IMG/VR virus record: IMGVR_UViG_3300034166_001736
Location: 1-40,010 of that record
DNA from: a virus
Strand: one strand, 5' to 3'
Length of the DNA: 40,010 bases
In this document: positions 29,502 to 35,751 of the stretch, piece after piece
How the letters are laid out: each line of letters starts with the position of its first letter
Position numbering within the stretch: the first letter of the stretch is position 1
Notes under the pieces: generated by a model
Databases searched by the model: none
Seen by the model: the letters and a program-made list of their open reading frames with translations, nothing else
Told to the model about the DNA's origin: nothing
Translations under genes and position numbers: made by a program

Positions 29502-30253
29502 TTGGAGCGGACGACAGGTATCTCGCCTGCCTCTTTGGTTTTAGCTTCGAGGCGACAACGTCATTGCTTCTGGAACACCGCTTTGAGGCCGCCCTTCTTC
29601 ACAAGCTCTAGGCCAATAGTCTTGGCGAACTTGGTGAACTGTTTGAAGTTGAAGAGTTGGATGTCGTCAGTGACGATCACACCACCCCTCACCATGCGTG
29701 GTGCGAAAAACGCGGCTTCCTTCTCCACCAGTTCTACGCGGTGCGGGCCGTCCAAGTGAGCGAAACAGTATTCGTTCACCAACATCCGCACACCGCCGCT
29801 ATAGATCGGTACGCCGTCTGGAAAGAAGGCGAAGAAGTCGTCGTCGGCCAGATTGAAAAACTGGAAGTTGATCTTGTGGTGGTTGGCCAACTGGTAGATC
29901 GACGACATCGCTCGGTTACGCATTTCGTTCGTGTAGTCGAGCACGACACACTCTGTATCCGAGTGCCATTGCGGCATCCCACCGTAGTGGTCGATCAGGG
30001 TCAGCATCCCGCGAAACTTCTTCGCGGCAAGCTCTTCCATAATCATTTGGGTGGAGCCGCCTTCTCGCACGCCGATCTCGGTGGCAAGGTAGTAGCCGTT
30101 CGGCGCCAACTGCACCGCCTCGCGCAGCAATTCATAATCACCGGAATCGGTGCCTAGCTCAATTTTCATCGTACTGTCCTATCATATTTAATCCTTTTCA
30201 AAGTTAGGGGGGATTGGAGCGGACGACAGGTATCTCGCCTGCCTCTTTGGTTT
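29502..30253 (-). mobile_element. tRNA-Gly-targeted cassette bounded by 40-bp direct repeats
   Basis: A perfect 40-bp sequence is found at 29502-29541 and 30214-30253. The right copy is the 3' half of the tRNA-Gly gene, from just after the anticodon to the CCA. The left copy is a displaced 3' half. The 712-bp unit between equivalent points holds one gene that is visibly GC-richer than its surroundings. This is the layout of an element integrated into a tRNA gene with the 3' half restored. No integrase is present. Confidence 0.8.
29561..30169 (-). CDS. SAM-dependent methyltransferase-like cargo gene
   Basis: The 202-residue product has a class I methyltransferase-like pattern. EIGVREGGST (31-40) is the glycine-rich motif I, D60 ends the second strand (LTLIDHYGG), AHLDGPHRVELVE (about 136-148) and GGVIVTDDI (about 160-168) match later strands of the TylF/Methyltransf_24 type. 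The substrate is unknown. By eye it is clearly GC-richer than the neighbours and uses different codons, consistent with recent transfer. The start ATG has AGGA seven bases upstream, inside the cassette. The gene is alone between tRNA-Gly repeats. Confidence 0.65.
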   Translation of the reverse strand: MKIELGTDSGDYELLREAVQLAPNGYYLATEIGVREGGSTQMIMEELAAKKFRGMLTLIDHYGGMPQWHSDTECVVLDYTNEMRNRAMSSIYQLANHHKINFQFFNLADDDFFAFFPDGVPIYSGGVRMLVNEYCFAHLDGPHRVELVEKEAAFFAPRMVRGGVIVTDDIQLFNFKQFTKFAKTIGLELVKKGGLKAVFQKQ

Positions 30254-30289
30254 GGAAGACCAAGGCCCATATATCTAGACCACGTCCGC
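30215..30289 (-). tRNA. tRNA-Gly (TCC)
   Basis: The 75-base gene has an acceptor stem GCGGACG/CGTCCGC, anticodon stem TTGGT/ACCAA with loop CTTCCAA (anticodon TCC) and an encoded CCA. The T-loop is CGAGATA rather than the usual TTCxAxx, so folding or use in elongation may be unusual. Its 3' half is duplicated at 29502-29541. Confidence 0.85.
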
Positions 30290-30293
30290 ATTG

Positions 30294-30584
30294 TTAAGGA
30301 GTTTTCTCTAGATTGGGAACAATCTTAAAGTAAACGTTGTCGTCATCTTCATCATAATAAACTTTGGCCTGATTTTTCTTAAGCTTCATATAATCAAAGG
30401 TAGACTGCAAAATCTCTATAAAGTAGTCTGGTATGTTTCCTACTGGATGATTAAATGGATCTGGCAAATTTGTTTCGCCACACATCATCTGCTCAAGAAA
30501 CTGCTTTCTATATCGAAGAGTCAAAGGTTTTCCGTTATAAGCAGCTGTTCTGCGTTTTGTTTTTCTTTGGCTTTTCTTTTCCAT
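30294..30584 (-). CDS. Hypothetical basic protein, 96 aa
   Basis: The 96-residue product starts at the ATG at 30584, with AGGA eight bases upstream; the in-frame ATG five codons earlier overlaps this site. The N-terminus is very basic (MEKKSQRKTKRRTAAYNGKP), the centre contains LRYRKQFLEQMMCGE and the end is acidic then mixed (VYYDEDDDNVYFKIVP). The stop lies four bases before the tRNA-Gly gene, so the mRNA and tRNA are probably co-transcribed. No family is recognised. Confidence 0.55.
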   Translation of the reverse strand: MEKKSQRKTKRRTAAYNGKPLTLRYRKQFLEQMMCGETNLPDPFNHPVGNIPDYFIEILQSTFDYMKLKKNQAKVYYDEDDDNVYFKIVPNLEKTP

Positions 30585-30620
30585 AGAGTTGTTCCTCATG
30601 AAGCGAATTCCTTTTATTAT

Positions 30621-30839
30621 TTAGCGATCAACCAAAGTCCAGTTATTCGTTCCGTGTTCTGCAACTATAGTGGTTTCTTTTTTACCGCAAACTCTGGCAT
30701 CCCAATACAAAACGACATACCTTTCGCCAGAAGCAACACAAGTAAACAACGTGTTGCTGGTTGCACCATAATAGTTTCTTGGGTGTAATCTGTTTCCAAC
30801 GAATCGATATTTGTGTCCAACAATAAACTCATCAACCAT
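30621..30839 (-). CDS. Hypothetical SH3-like protein, 72 aa
   Basis: The 72-residue product shows a beta-strand pattern (DEFIVGHKYRFVGNRL, GERYVVLYWDAR, ETTIVAEHGTNNWTLVDR) suggestive of a small barrel. Its ERYVV segment is shared with the 63-residue protein at 39468-39659, so the two may be distant paralogues. It overlaps the upstream gene by eight bases. No function is known. Confidence 0.55.
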   Translation of the reverse strand: MVDEFIVGHKYRFVGNRLHPRNYYGATSNTLFTCVASGERYVVLYWDARVCGKKETTIVAEHGTNNWTLVDR

Positions 30840-31122
30840 TTTTCGTCTTTCTCAATCTTTGATATAAAGCTTCTAGTTTGTGTTTCTCAGGATGCTTATG
30901 TACCCATTGTCCAGTATGGGGGCTAAATTCTCTTTTGAAAAAATTATCCAAAAGAATGTTGCCAGTTTCAATACTTGTGTCTATTCTTTTGCAGGTGTCG
31001 TCAAACTTAGCGTCTGAGACAATTGAATCTGAATGCTGCTCATAAGCCCAAGCCCACAGAGCTACACATATACGTCTTTGTTTTTCAGCAACATCTATAT
31101 CGAAAAACTTATCGAGACTCAT
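30832..31122 (-). CDS. Hypothetical phage protein, 96 aa
   Basis: The 96-residue product starts at the second of two adjacent ATG codons (31122), six bases after AAGG. It is helical, with AEKQRRICVALWAWAYEQHSD near the start and HTGQWVHKHPEKHKLEALYQRL near the end; I recall similar short proteins in large phages but no function. It is the first gene behind an early promoter (31151-31180). Confidence 0.55.
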   Translation of the reverse strand: MSLDKFFDIDVAEKQRRICVALWAWAYEQHSDSIVSDAKFDDTCKRIDTSIETGNILLDNFFKREFSPHTGQWVHKHPEKHKLEALYQRLRKTKNG

Positions 31123-31150
31123 CATCAACCTTATCGAACAGCAACCACAT

Positions 31151-31180
31151 ATAATACCTTATTTTTTGCAAAAAAGTCAA
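31151..31180 (-). promoter_or_regulatory. Early sigma70-like promoter
   Basis: TTGACT (31180-31175), an 18-bp spacer and TATTAT (31156-31151) lie on the minus strand. AATAAGG precedes the -10, as in the promoter at 32268-32296. Confidence 0.75.
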
Positions 31181-31218
31181 TCTAATTTTCTGAGAATAAA
31201 CTACCAGTTGGTTCTTAT

Positions 31219-31632
31219 TCATAAATAATCAGTTCCGTTGTCTGTTGTATACAAAACTTTGTTTATATCGAAATGAGCTATAGCTCTCTGGCAACCAGAA
31301 CAAGGTTTTGCTGTAGCTACTATCCACTCGTTGACATTTTTCTTAATTCGAACCACGATCAAACTGCTTTTTGAGATATCAGAAAGAGGGATATTACTGC
31401 GGATAGCGTTTACAATACAATCAACTTCAGCATGAAGATAGATAGCCGATTCGTTTTTACCAAATCTTTTCTGAAACGGATGGCTTTTTAGTTTATTCTG
31501 ACCAACACAAAGAAGTTGATTTTTATAAACCAGACCTGCTCTTATTCTACTGGATTTGACTGGTTCTTGACCTTTCGCTTCTTCGAGAAGAAATTCCATA
31601 TATTTTTGAGCGTATTTTTCAAAGAGTTCCAA
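31219..31632 (-). CDS. Cytidine/dCMP deaminase-fold protein
   Basis: The 137-residue protein has the deaminase zinc motifs HAEVD (67-71) and PCSGC (110-114), with Glu69 as the proton shuttle. The layout fits the dCMP or cytidine deaminase superfamily. A dCMP deaminase would feed dUMP to ThyA, but length and surroundings do not fix the substrate. The start is TTG at 31632 with AGGA seven bases upstream. It overlaps the end of the upstream coiled-coil gene by 91 bases in another frame; a shorter form from M12 is possible. Confidence 0.72.
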   Translation of the reverse strand: MELFEKYAQKYMEFLLEEAKGQEPVKSSRIRAGLVYKNQLLCVGQNKLKSHPFQKRFGKNESAIYLHAEVDCIVNAIRSNIPLSDISKSSLIVVRIKKNVNEWIVATAKPCSGCQRAIAHFDINKVLYTTDNGTDYL

Positions 31633-31937
31633 AGACTATTCCTATGAAGAGCGGGAAGTATCACAGCGGCTGAAGTAGCTGGTATGCCAGATAAGACATC
31701 AGCCTTAGCTGGTTCTTCTTTCATAAGCCACTTGCCTGTCATAATATAAGCGCTGGTTTCTTTTTGAATCTCAATGATATCAGCTTTAACTTTTTCCAGC
31801 TGCTGCACTTTGCTGTTAACAGTTTTTCCGATAAAACTAATTTCTTCGCGTAGTCTGCTCAGATCTCTATTGATGGTTTCTTCTAGACGTGTGAGCTCTA
31901 GAGCTTTTTTTAAGTTTTCATTAACGAGATTTTGCAT
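31542..31937 (-). CDS. Coiled-coil protein, 131 aa
   Basis: The 131-residue product is a coiled coil over residues 1-60 (LKKALELTRLEETINRDL, then KVQQLEKVKADIIEIQKE), followed by a short apolar part near 82-95 (LSGIPATSAAVILPAL) and a very basic tail (FFSKKRKVKNQSNPVE). Its last 30 codons overlap the deaminase gene. It is co-transcribed with the membrane protein upstream (17-base overlap), which also has a coil, so the two may form a complex. Confidence 0.55.
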   Translation of the reverse strand: MQNLVNENLKKALELTRLEETINRDLSRLREEISFIGKTVNSKVQQLEKVKADIIEIQKETSAYIMTGKWLMKEEPAKADVLSGIPATSAAVILPALHRNSLWNSLKNTLKNIWNFFSKKRKVKNQSNPVE

Positions 31938-32235
31938 CTTTATCCTCTGTTTGTTGGACGTTTTCTATCATACGCATGAAGTTGACGTAATCAATATTGG
32001 CTGAGTTTATTTGACCGATAGCTTCATCATATTTTTCTATCAAGTTATATTTAGCTTGGGTAAAGTTTCGCAGTTTAGCTATCTCAGCTTTCATGGCATC
32101 AACGCGAAAATATTCATATGTGATATATGAAGTGTATATGACGAAACTCAGAAATGCCAATCTAGAAAAGAACCCAAACCGAAAAGGCTTACCGATCTTA
32201 TCACCAGTACGAATATAGAAAACGTCGTCAGACAT
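31921..32235 (-). CDS. Single-helix membrane protein with coil, 104 aa
   Basis: The 104-residue protein has one membrane helix (FFSRLAFLSFVIYTSYITYEYF, about 22-43) and a cytoplasmic or periplasmic coiled part (about 46-95). The N-terminus carries several basic residues and would stay in the cytoplasm. It is the first gene behind a perfect consensus early promoter (32268-32296), implying strong early synthesis. No family is recognised. A role at the host envelope is plausible. Confidence 0.6.
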   Translation of the reverse strand: MSDDVFYIRTGDKIGKPFRFGFFSRLAFLSFVIYTSYITYEYFRVDAMKAEIAKLRNFTQAKYNLIEKYDEAIGQINSANIDYVNFMRMIENVQQTEDKDAKSR

Positions 32236-32267
32236 AATATAATCCTATTCAGCGAAACAACATATTA

Positions 32268-32296
32268 ATTATACCTTATTGATTCCGAGAAGTCAA
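32268..32296 (-). promoter_or_regulatory. Strong early promoter TTGACT-17-TATAAT
   Basis: TTGACT (32296-32291) and TATAAT (32273-32268) are separated by 17 bp on the minus strand. It shares AATAAGGTAT with the 31.15-kb promoter. Confidence 0.85.
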
Positions 32297-32309
32297 ACAA
32301 AAATGAAAA

Positions 32310-32334
32310 AAAACCCAGCGCTGGGCTGGGTTTT
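32310..32334 (-). terminator. Intrinsic terminator
   Basis: AAAACCCAGC and GCTGGGTTTT form a perfect 10-bp stem around CCAGC, followed by a T-run on the minus strand. It ends the hairpin-linked operon of small early genes. Confidence 0.92.
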
Positions 32335-32337
32335 AAT

Positions 32338-32523
32338 TTAGACGAATGTTTGTTGAACCTGAATAGGTTGGCTCCAAAACCTTTTAAAAGATTTACCGAA
32401 AAGTCTTGCGTCTCTCTCGGCTCGGCGAATACCATCTTCAGGAGTTCCTCGCCAAACGAAACAGTGAACAACCTCTCCGTTTTTGAGCTCACCAAATATC
32501 TCATAACGTGTCTGCGTTATCAT
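32338..32523 (-). CDS. Hypothetical protein, 61 aa
   Basis: The 61-residue product starts at the ATG at 32523, with GGAG six bases upstream. It reads MITQTRYEIFGELKNGEVVH, followed by VWRGTPEDGIRRAERDARLF, and ends QPIQVQQTFV. The beta-then-helix pattern is typical of short phage accessory proteins. It is the last gene before the terminator at 32310-32334 and uses the GGAGAAA leader common to its neighbours. No function is recognised. Confidence 0.6.
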   Translation of the reverse strand: MITQTRYEIFGELKNGEVVHCFVWRGTPEDGIRRAERDARLFGKSFKRFWSQPIQVQQTFV

Positions 32524-32534
32524 ATATTTCTCCA

Positions 32535-32852
32535 TTATTCCCAGCCAAACAATTTTGCGGCCTCTTGACGACCTTTTTTGTTCATTGGAATAGCCCAACA
32601 ATCTCCGTCTTGGTAAAGAGACCAACGCGAACGATTGACTTTTATGCAGGCATTATCCAACACCCAGTGCCAAGCTTCCCAATAGTCGTTGTTTGTAGGA
32701 CCACTCATAAGAATGTTGATGCATTCTTTAAGCTGGTTTGCATTCTTTGGGTTGTTCCTTATCGGAAACAACTCAGCGCCGCAAGATCCGGCGACATGCT
32801 GAGGAAGGTAGATTCCATGTCCATCAGATGCAACAATTTCAATATCAGCCAT
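32535..32852 (-). CDS. Hypothetical protein, 105 aa
   Basis: The 105-residue product starts at the ATG at 32852, six bases after GGAG. It contains ASDGHGIYLPQHVAGSCG (8-25) and a tryptophan-rich centre (DYWEAWHWVLDNACIKVNR), followed by WSLYQDGDCWAIP. The Trp-rich patch could bind an aromatic ligand or partner. The leader contains a hairpin of the repeated AAAC family (32878-32905). No family is recognised. Confidence 0.6.
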   Translation of the reverse strand: MADIEIVASDGHGIYLPQHVAGSCGAELFPIRNNPKNANQLKECINILMSGPTNNDYWEAWHWVLDNACIKVNRSRWSLYQDGDCWAIPMNKKGRQEAAKLFGWE

Positions 32853-32877
32853 TTGTTTCTCCATTCTAACTACGACT

Positions 32878-32905
32878 CTACCCCCACTCGTTTGAGCAGG
32901 GGTAG
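32878..32905 (-). repeat. AAAC-loop intercistronic hairpin, copy 1
   Basis: A 12-bp stem with two G-T pairs encloses AAAC, followed on the minus strand by the tail AGAGTCGTAG. It lies between the 286-residue membrane protein gene and the 105-residue gene. Confidence 0.8.
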
Positions 32906-32930
32906 AGGTAGTGCCACCCTTACGGGTCGA

Positions 32931-33791
32931 TTATCCACGCTTGCGCTTGGCTGCAGGCTCATCGTCGAATTCGAAGGCACCGAAGTGCTCTGCAAGGCGA
33001 ACGATATTGTTTTCCATCTTGGAAGCAATTTCTTCGACCTGCTCGATTTCTTCATCGATATTCGGCTCATCGTCGCCGAAACCGCCGTAAACGAAAGAAC
33101 CAGCCATCGCAAAGAGCACAGACATGACTGTGATCATCAGAGCATAGAGCTCTGCTTGGTGGAGGGTAAAGGGTGCTTCAGTAACTGCAGCACCAGAGGC
33201 GACCGTTGCCGTCGCACTCTTAAGATCACTACGGACATTACCCAGTTCCGCAGTGATAGCCTTTCCACGATCAGCCATAGCTTTCAACGTAAAGGGGCCA
33301 CGCTTTCCGTCGATGGGCATCGGATTTCCAGCCGCATCAACATACAGACCACGCGCCAACAGGACTTCCTGGGCGGCAGCGATATCGCTACCAGTCATAA
33401 CCTTGTATTCAGCCTCAAGGTCTGCGATCTGTTTCTCAAGATCGGCTTTGGTAGAAAGAGCTGTACTATAGGCAGTATTACGGTCAGAGTCACCTTGGGT
33501 CGCGTCGTTGACGATATTCTTGAGGGCGATCTCGCCACCATTCTTATCGATCAAACCAGCAACAACCATCAGAGCGAACAGGGGCACGAAGGCCAACCAC
33601 TTACGGCGACGAAAGGCAACCTCGACGGCAACGCCGAGAGAAGCCAGCGAAAGGGCCACGAAGGGACCAATCATACCGATAAATGGCAGCTTGATGGTGT
33701 GCTCAAAACCGAAATACGCCAGATAGCCAGATATCGCTGCCAGACCGAAACCAGCAACGATCAGAACAACTCCGAATATTCGAAGTAGCAT
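32931..33791 (-). CDS. Membrane protein with peptidoglycan-binding-like segment, 286 aa
   Basis: The 286-residue protein has three N-terminal membrane helices (about 3-27, 36-58, 65-83), a soluble part with a coiled coil (about 112-135), and a fourth helix near 218-238. The soluble part includes QEVLLARGLYVD followed by PIDGKRGPFTLKAM (about 141-172), which resembles a peptidoglycan-binding type 1 repeat (GxYxG-IDGxxGPxTxxA). The acidic C-terminus ends in AAKRKRG. By eye it is GC-richer than neighbours. It may sit in the inner membrane and touch the cell wall. The function is unknown. The leader has hairpin copy 2's counterpart upstream. Confidence 0.6.
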   Translation of the reverse strand: MLLRIFGVVLIVAGFGLAAISGYLAYFGFEHTIKLPFIGMIGPFVALSLASLGVAVEVAFRRRKWLAFVPLFALMVVAGLIDKNGGEIALKNIVNDATQGDSDRNTAYSTALSTKADLEKQIADLEAEYKVMTGSDIAAAQEVLLARGLYVDAAGNPMPIDGKRGPFTLKAMADRGKAITAELGNVRSDLKSATATVASGAAVTEAPFTLHQAELYALMITVMSVLFAMAGSFVYGGFGDDEPNIDEEIEQVEEIASKMENNIVRLAEHFGAFEFDDEPAAKRKRG

Positions 33792-33821
33792 ATGTTTTTC
33801 TCCATTCTAGCTACGCCTCTA

Positions 33822-33843
33822 CCCCAGCGAGTTTTCGCTGGGG
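33822..33843 (-). repeat. AAAC-loop intercistronic hairpin, copy 2
   Basis: CCCCAGCGA/TCGCTGGGG encloses AAAC, followed by AGAGGCGTAG. It lies between the tRNA-Glu gene and the 286-residue membrane protein gene. Confidence 0.85.
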
Positions 33844-33858
33844 CGAAGGTTATGTGAT

Positions 33859-33933
33859 TGGTAGTCCCTACGGGAGTCGAACCCGTCTTTCTAGGTTGAA
33901 AACCTAGCGTCCTAACCGATAGACGAAGGGACC
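33859..33933 (-). tRNA. tRNA-Glu (TTC)
   Basis: The 75-base gene has a complete cloverleaf: acceptor GGTCCCT/AGGGACT, anticodon stem CTAGG/CCTAG with loop TTTTCAA (anticodon TTC), T-loop TTCGACT and an encoded CCA. Confidence 0.95.
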
Positions 33934-33938
33934 TTAAT

Positions 33939-34026
33939 TGGTGCGGGCGATCGGACTCGAACCGACACAGGCCTACGGCCTAACAGATTTTAAGTCTGGT
34001 GCGTCTACCAATTTCGCCACGCCCGC
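33939..34026 (-). tRNA. tRNA-Leu (TAA)
   Basis: The 88-base class II tRNA has acceptor GCGGGCG/CGCCCGC, anticodon loop CTTAAAA (anticodon TAA), a long variable arm, T-loop TTCGAGT and an encoded CCA. It is five bases from tRNA-Glu. Confidence 0.95.
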
Positions 34027-34035
34027 TCAAGGAAA

Positions 34036-34254
34036 TTAAGGCTTTCTGAAGCTGCTAATTTCTAAAGAATCAAGCAGATCAATATCAGCTTGAGTTATCC
34101 ATATTAGATCACGCAGACCAGCAGCATAAGCTTCGCGATGCTTCTCGTCATAATGATCCCATATCACTCGTCTCATTTCTGAACGAGTCAGCTTACCAGT
34201 TAAATCGACACCAACTTTGGCGGCGAGTTCGCAGATAGTTTTAAGACAGGTCAT
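34036..34254 (-). CDS. Hypothetical protein, 72 aa
   Basis: The 72-residue product starts behind GAAGGA. It begins MTCLKTICELAAKVGVDLTG, then KLTRSEMRRVIWDHYDEKHREAY, and ends LLDSLEISSFRKP. It is helical throughout; the LTRSEMRR part could be a helix-turn-helix-like segment, but this is weak. The stop is nine bases before the tRNA-Leu gene. Confidence 0.6.
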   Translation of the reverse strand: MTCLKTICELAAKVGVDLTGKLTRSEMRRVIWDHYDEKHREAYAAGLRDLIWITQADIDLLDSLEISSFRKP

Positions 34255-34283
34255 ATCGATTTCCTTCTTTCAACTACGCCTCT

Positions 34284-34307
34284 ACCCCAGCAGGTTTCTG
34301 CTGGGGT
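34284..34307 (-). repeat. AAAC-loop intercistronic hairpin, copy 3
   Basis: ACCCCAGCAG/CTGCTGGGGT encloses AAAC, followed by AGAGGCGTAG. The four inner pairs differ from copies 2 and 4, yet pairing is kept. Confidence 0.88.
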
Positions 34308-34315
34308 GTTGGGCG

Positions 34316-34546
34316 TTACGACCTTTTCTTACGTCGTTTCGCTGCGCGAACTACCGTTTCGGTAGGCTCGACGAGCTCCTCTTTCGTAGTAAGAACATCA
34401 GTGAGCTCGGCGTTGAACGCCTCTATCTCATCAGCTTTCTTATCGAAGTAGGTATTGAGGAGATTATCCGTAACGATCACACCGCGAGTGATACGCTCGA
34501 AAGCGTTAGCAAGGCTGCGGATGCGTTGGACACGGGACTTAGCCAT
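34316..34546 (-). CDS. Hypothetical helical basic protein, 76 aa
   Basis: The 76-residue product has a basic N-terminus (MAKSRVQRIRSLANAFERIT), an acidic middle and a strongly basic end (VVRAAKRRKKRS). The whole is helical and could bind nucleic acid through both ends. Its leader contains GGAGAATATTGA. No family is recognised. Confidence 0.6.
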   Translation of the reverse strand: MAKSRVQRIRSLANAFERITRGVIVTDNLLNTYFDKKADEIEAFNAELTDVLTTKEELVEPTETVVRAAKRRKKRS

Positions 34547-34585
34547 TCAATATTCTCCATTTGCTGCTAATTCAGCTACGCCTCT

Positions 34586-34609
34586 ACCCCAGTGGGTTTC
34601 CACTGGGGT
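34586..34609 (-). repeat. AAAC-loop intercistronic hairpin, copy 4
   Basis: ACCCCAGTGG/CCACTGGGGT encloses AAAC, followed by AGAGGCGTAG, upstream of the 76-residue gene. Confidence 0.88.
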
Positions 34610-34617
34610 GAGGTCGA

Positions 34618-34794
34618 TCAGTAATCGTAATCATCACGATCAGGATCGTACTGATAACGACGAGGAGTTTCTGTGTAGCGATATCGCCACTCAGGGGGAG
34701 AACGCTCTAGAAGCTGTTCTAGGGTTTCCCCATCATTATAGTGGATGATTCCTTCTTCACCAGTTTCTTGAAAGAAGATAGCCATCTTAGACAT
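34618..34794 (-). CDS. Hypothetical acidic protein, 58 aa
   Basis: The 58-residue product starts at the ATG at 34794 behind GGAGAAACTT. It reads MSKMAIFFQETGEEGIIHYN at the start and ends in a run of Tyr, Arg and Asp (YRYTETPRRYQYDPDRDDYD). The acidic, Tyr-rich tail is unusual and could be disordered. No function is recognised. Confidence 0.6.
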   Translation of the reverse strand: MSKMAIFFQETGEEGIIHYNDGETLEQLLERSPPEWRYRYTETPRRYQYDPDRDDYDY

Positions 34795-34821
34795 AAGTTT
34801 CTCCATTCTAACTACGCCTCG

Positions 34822-34845
34822 ACCCCACTGGGTTTCCAGTGGGGT
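34822..34845 (-). repeat. AAAC-loop intercistronic hairpin, copy 5
   Basis: ACCCCACTGG/CCAGTGGGGT encloses AAAC, followed by CGAGGCGTAG. The inner stem order is reversed relative to copy 4 with pairing kept. Confidence 0.88.
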
Positions 34846-34855
34846 GGGCGGGTAA

Positions 34856-35017
34856 TTAAGCAGCGATCAGCTTATGTTCGATACCGAGTTCGGTGAAGTA
34901 AGCAGAAGCGCGACGCGCAACTTCACCATCAGTATACGTCAGCACAAAAGTCTGGCCAGTCCTGGCATTCTTGTGCTTGATAACAAACGGAGCAGCAGCT
35001 TTTTTCGCATTTTTCAT
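34856..35017 (-). CDS. Small basic protein, 53 aa
   Basis: A 53-codon frame starts at the ATG at 35017 with AGGAAA upstream. The product is MKNAKKAAAPFVIKHKNART, followed by GQTFVLTYTDGEVARRASAY and FTELGIEHKLIAA. It is basic with a beta-strand pattern, like a small nucleic-acid-binding or barrel protein. It is flanked on both sides by AAAC-loop hairpins, in the same arrangement as its neighbours, which supports it as a real gene. Confidence 0.65.
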   Translation of the reverse strand: MKNAKKAAAPFVIKHKNARTGQTFVLTYTDGEVARRASAYFTELGIEHKLIAA

Positions 35018-35060
35018 AATCAAGTTTCCTCATTCTAGCCTGATTGCTAGCTACGCCTCT

Positions 35061-35084
35061 ACCCCAGTGGGTTTCCACTGGGGT
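35061..35084 (-). repeat. AAAC-loop intercistronic hairpin, copy 6
   Basis: It has the same stem as copy 4, followed by AGAGGCGTAG, upstream of the 53-residue gene and downstream of promoter region A. Confidence 0.88.
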
Positions 35085-35100
35085 GAGGTCGGCAATTGCG

Positions 35101-35290
35101 CCTCCTAGGCGGAGGTCGCGTCAGTCTCTCTACAATGTCAAACAGTGGAACTGGGAGTGCCCGAAGGCAGGTCTCGATAGTCACTGAACCCTTCCAGAAC
35201 ACAACCATTCTACCCTATCGAACGAGGAAGTAAACCCCTCCAACATTAAATCTTCGTAATGTTGGACTGATTTTATTAGGTTTTTTCTGC
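35101..35290 (-). promoter_or_regulatory. Early promoter region A (diverged copy of region B)
   Basis: On the minus strand the order is AAAAAACCTAATAAAA (35286-35271), a 9-bp inverted repeat CCAACATTA/TAATGTTGG (35265-35240), TTTACT (35234-35229), 16 bp, TAGAAT (35212-35207), then a leader with TGACTATCGAG. All parts recur at 38.1-38.3 kb. No gene is seen from 35085 to 35308. Confidence 0.7.
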
Positions 35291-35308
35291 AGGGACGAAT
35301 ATTTTTCG

Positions 35309-35686
35309 TTAATATTCGTCTTTTTCGTTATCGCTGGTGTCGATTTGGACGTTATCGAACCCGATGACGCCTCTATAACTGAACGTTCTGAAAGATCTCT
35401 CAAAAGTGACAACCCTTCCATGTTCGACACCTTCTGGTTTGGTGATTTCGCTCAGAAGGATACAACCAATCAAACCAGCATCCACAGGATATTCGTGGCC
35501 CGTTTGATCTCTGTAGCAACCATCGCCGTACATAGTTCCGTAGCAAGCGATAGCAGTACCCTGGAAATTAAACTCGCCATCGAGAACATGGTTCCCGAAA
35601 CAAGTCATTGCACAGAAGTTATCCCAATTCTCGTCATCAATGACGTAGCAAAGATCACCGATATAGTATTCACCAGCAGGAAGCAT
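35309..35686 (-). CDS. Phage protein with YIGDLCYV motif, 125 aa
   Basis: The 125-residue product begins MLPAGEYYIGDLCYVIDDEN, a start I recall from a family of beta-rich proteins found in phages and bacteria, followed by YGDGCYRDQTGHEYPVDAGL (about 54-73). The spacing of G, D and aromatic residues suggests a small beta-barrel, perhaps with a Cys-containing ligand site. Its end forms an inverted repeat GACGAATATT/AATATTCGTC with the following DNA, which may help termination. The leader uses GGAGAAA. Confidence 0.62.
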   Translation of the reverse strand: MLPAGEYYIGDLCYVIDDENWDNFCAMTCFGNHVLDGEFNFQGTAIACYGTMYGDGCYRDQTGHEYPVDAGLIGCILLSEITKPEGVEHGRVVTFERSFRTFSYRGVIGFDNVQIDTSDNEKDEY

Positions 35687-35720
35687 TATTTTTCTCCATA
35701 CATGCTTTAGCTACGCCTCG

Positions 35721-35744
35721 ACCCCACTGGGTTTCCAGTGGGGT
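35721..35744 (-). repeat. AAAC-loop intercistronic hairpin, copy 7
   Basis: It has the same stem as copy 5, followed by CGAGGCGTAG, upstream of the 125-residue gene. Confidence 0.88.
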
Positions 35745-35751
35745 GAGGAGT

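Noticed and set aside
29502-30253. Simple tandem duplication of the tRNA-Gly gene
   Set aside because: Only the 3' half is duplicated, with a break right after the anticodon and foreign-looking DNA between, which fits integration better.
31219-31632. Firm call of dCMP deaminase
   Set aside because: The zinc motifs are clear but no dCMP-specific feature could be checked; only the fold family is stated.
32508-33788. 426-codon open frame on the plus strand
   Set aside because: It runs across several minus-strand genes, a promoter and hairpin elements, has no ribosome-binding site, and its composition fits the antisense of the 286-aa membrane protein gene.
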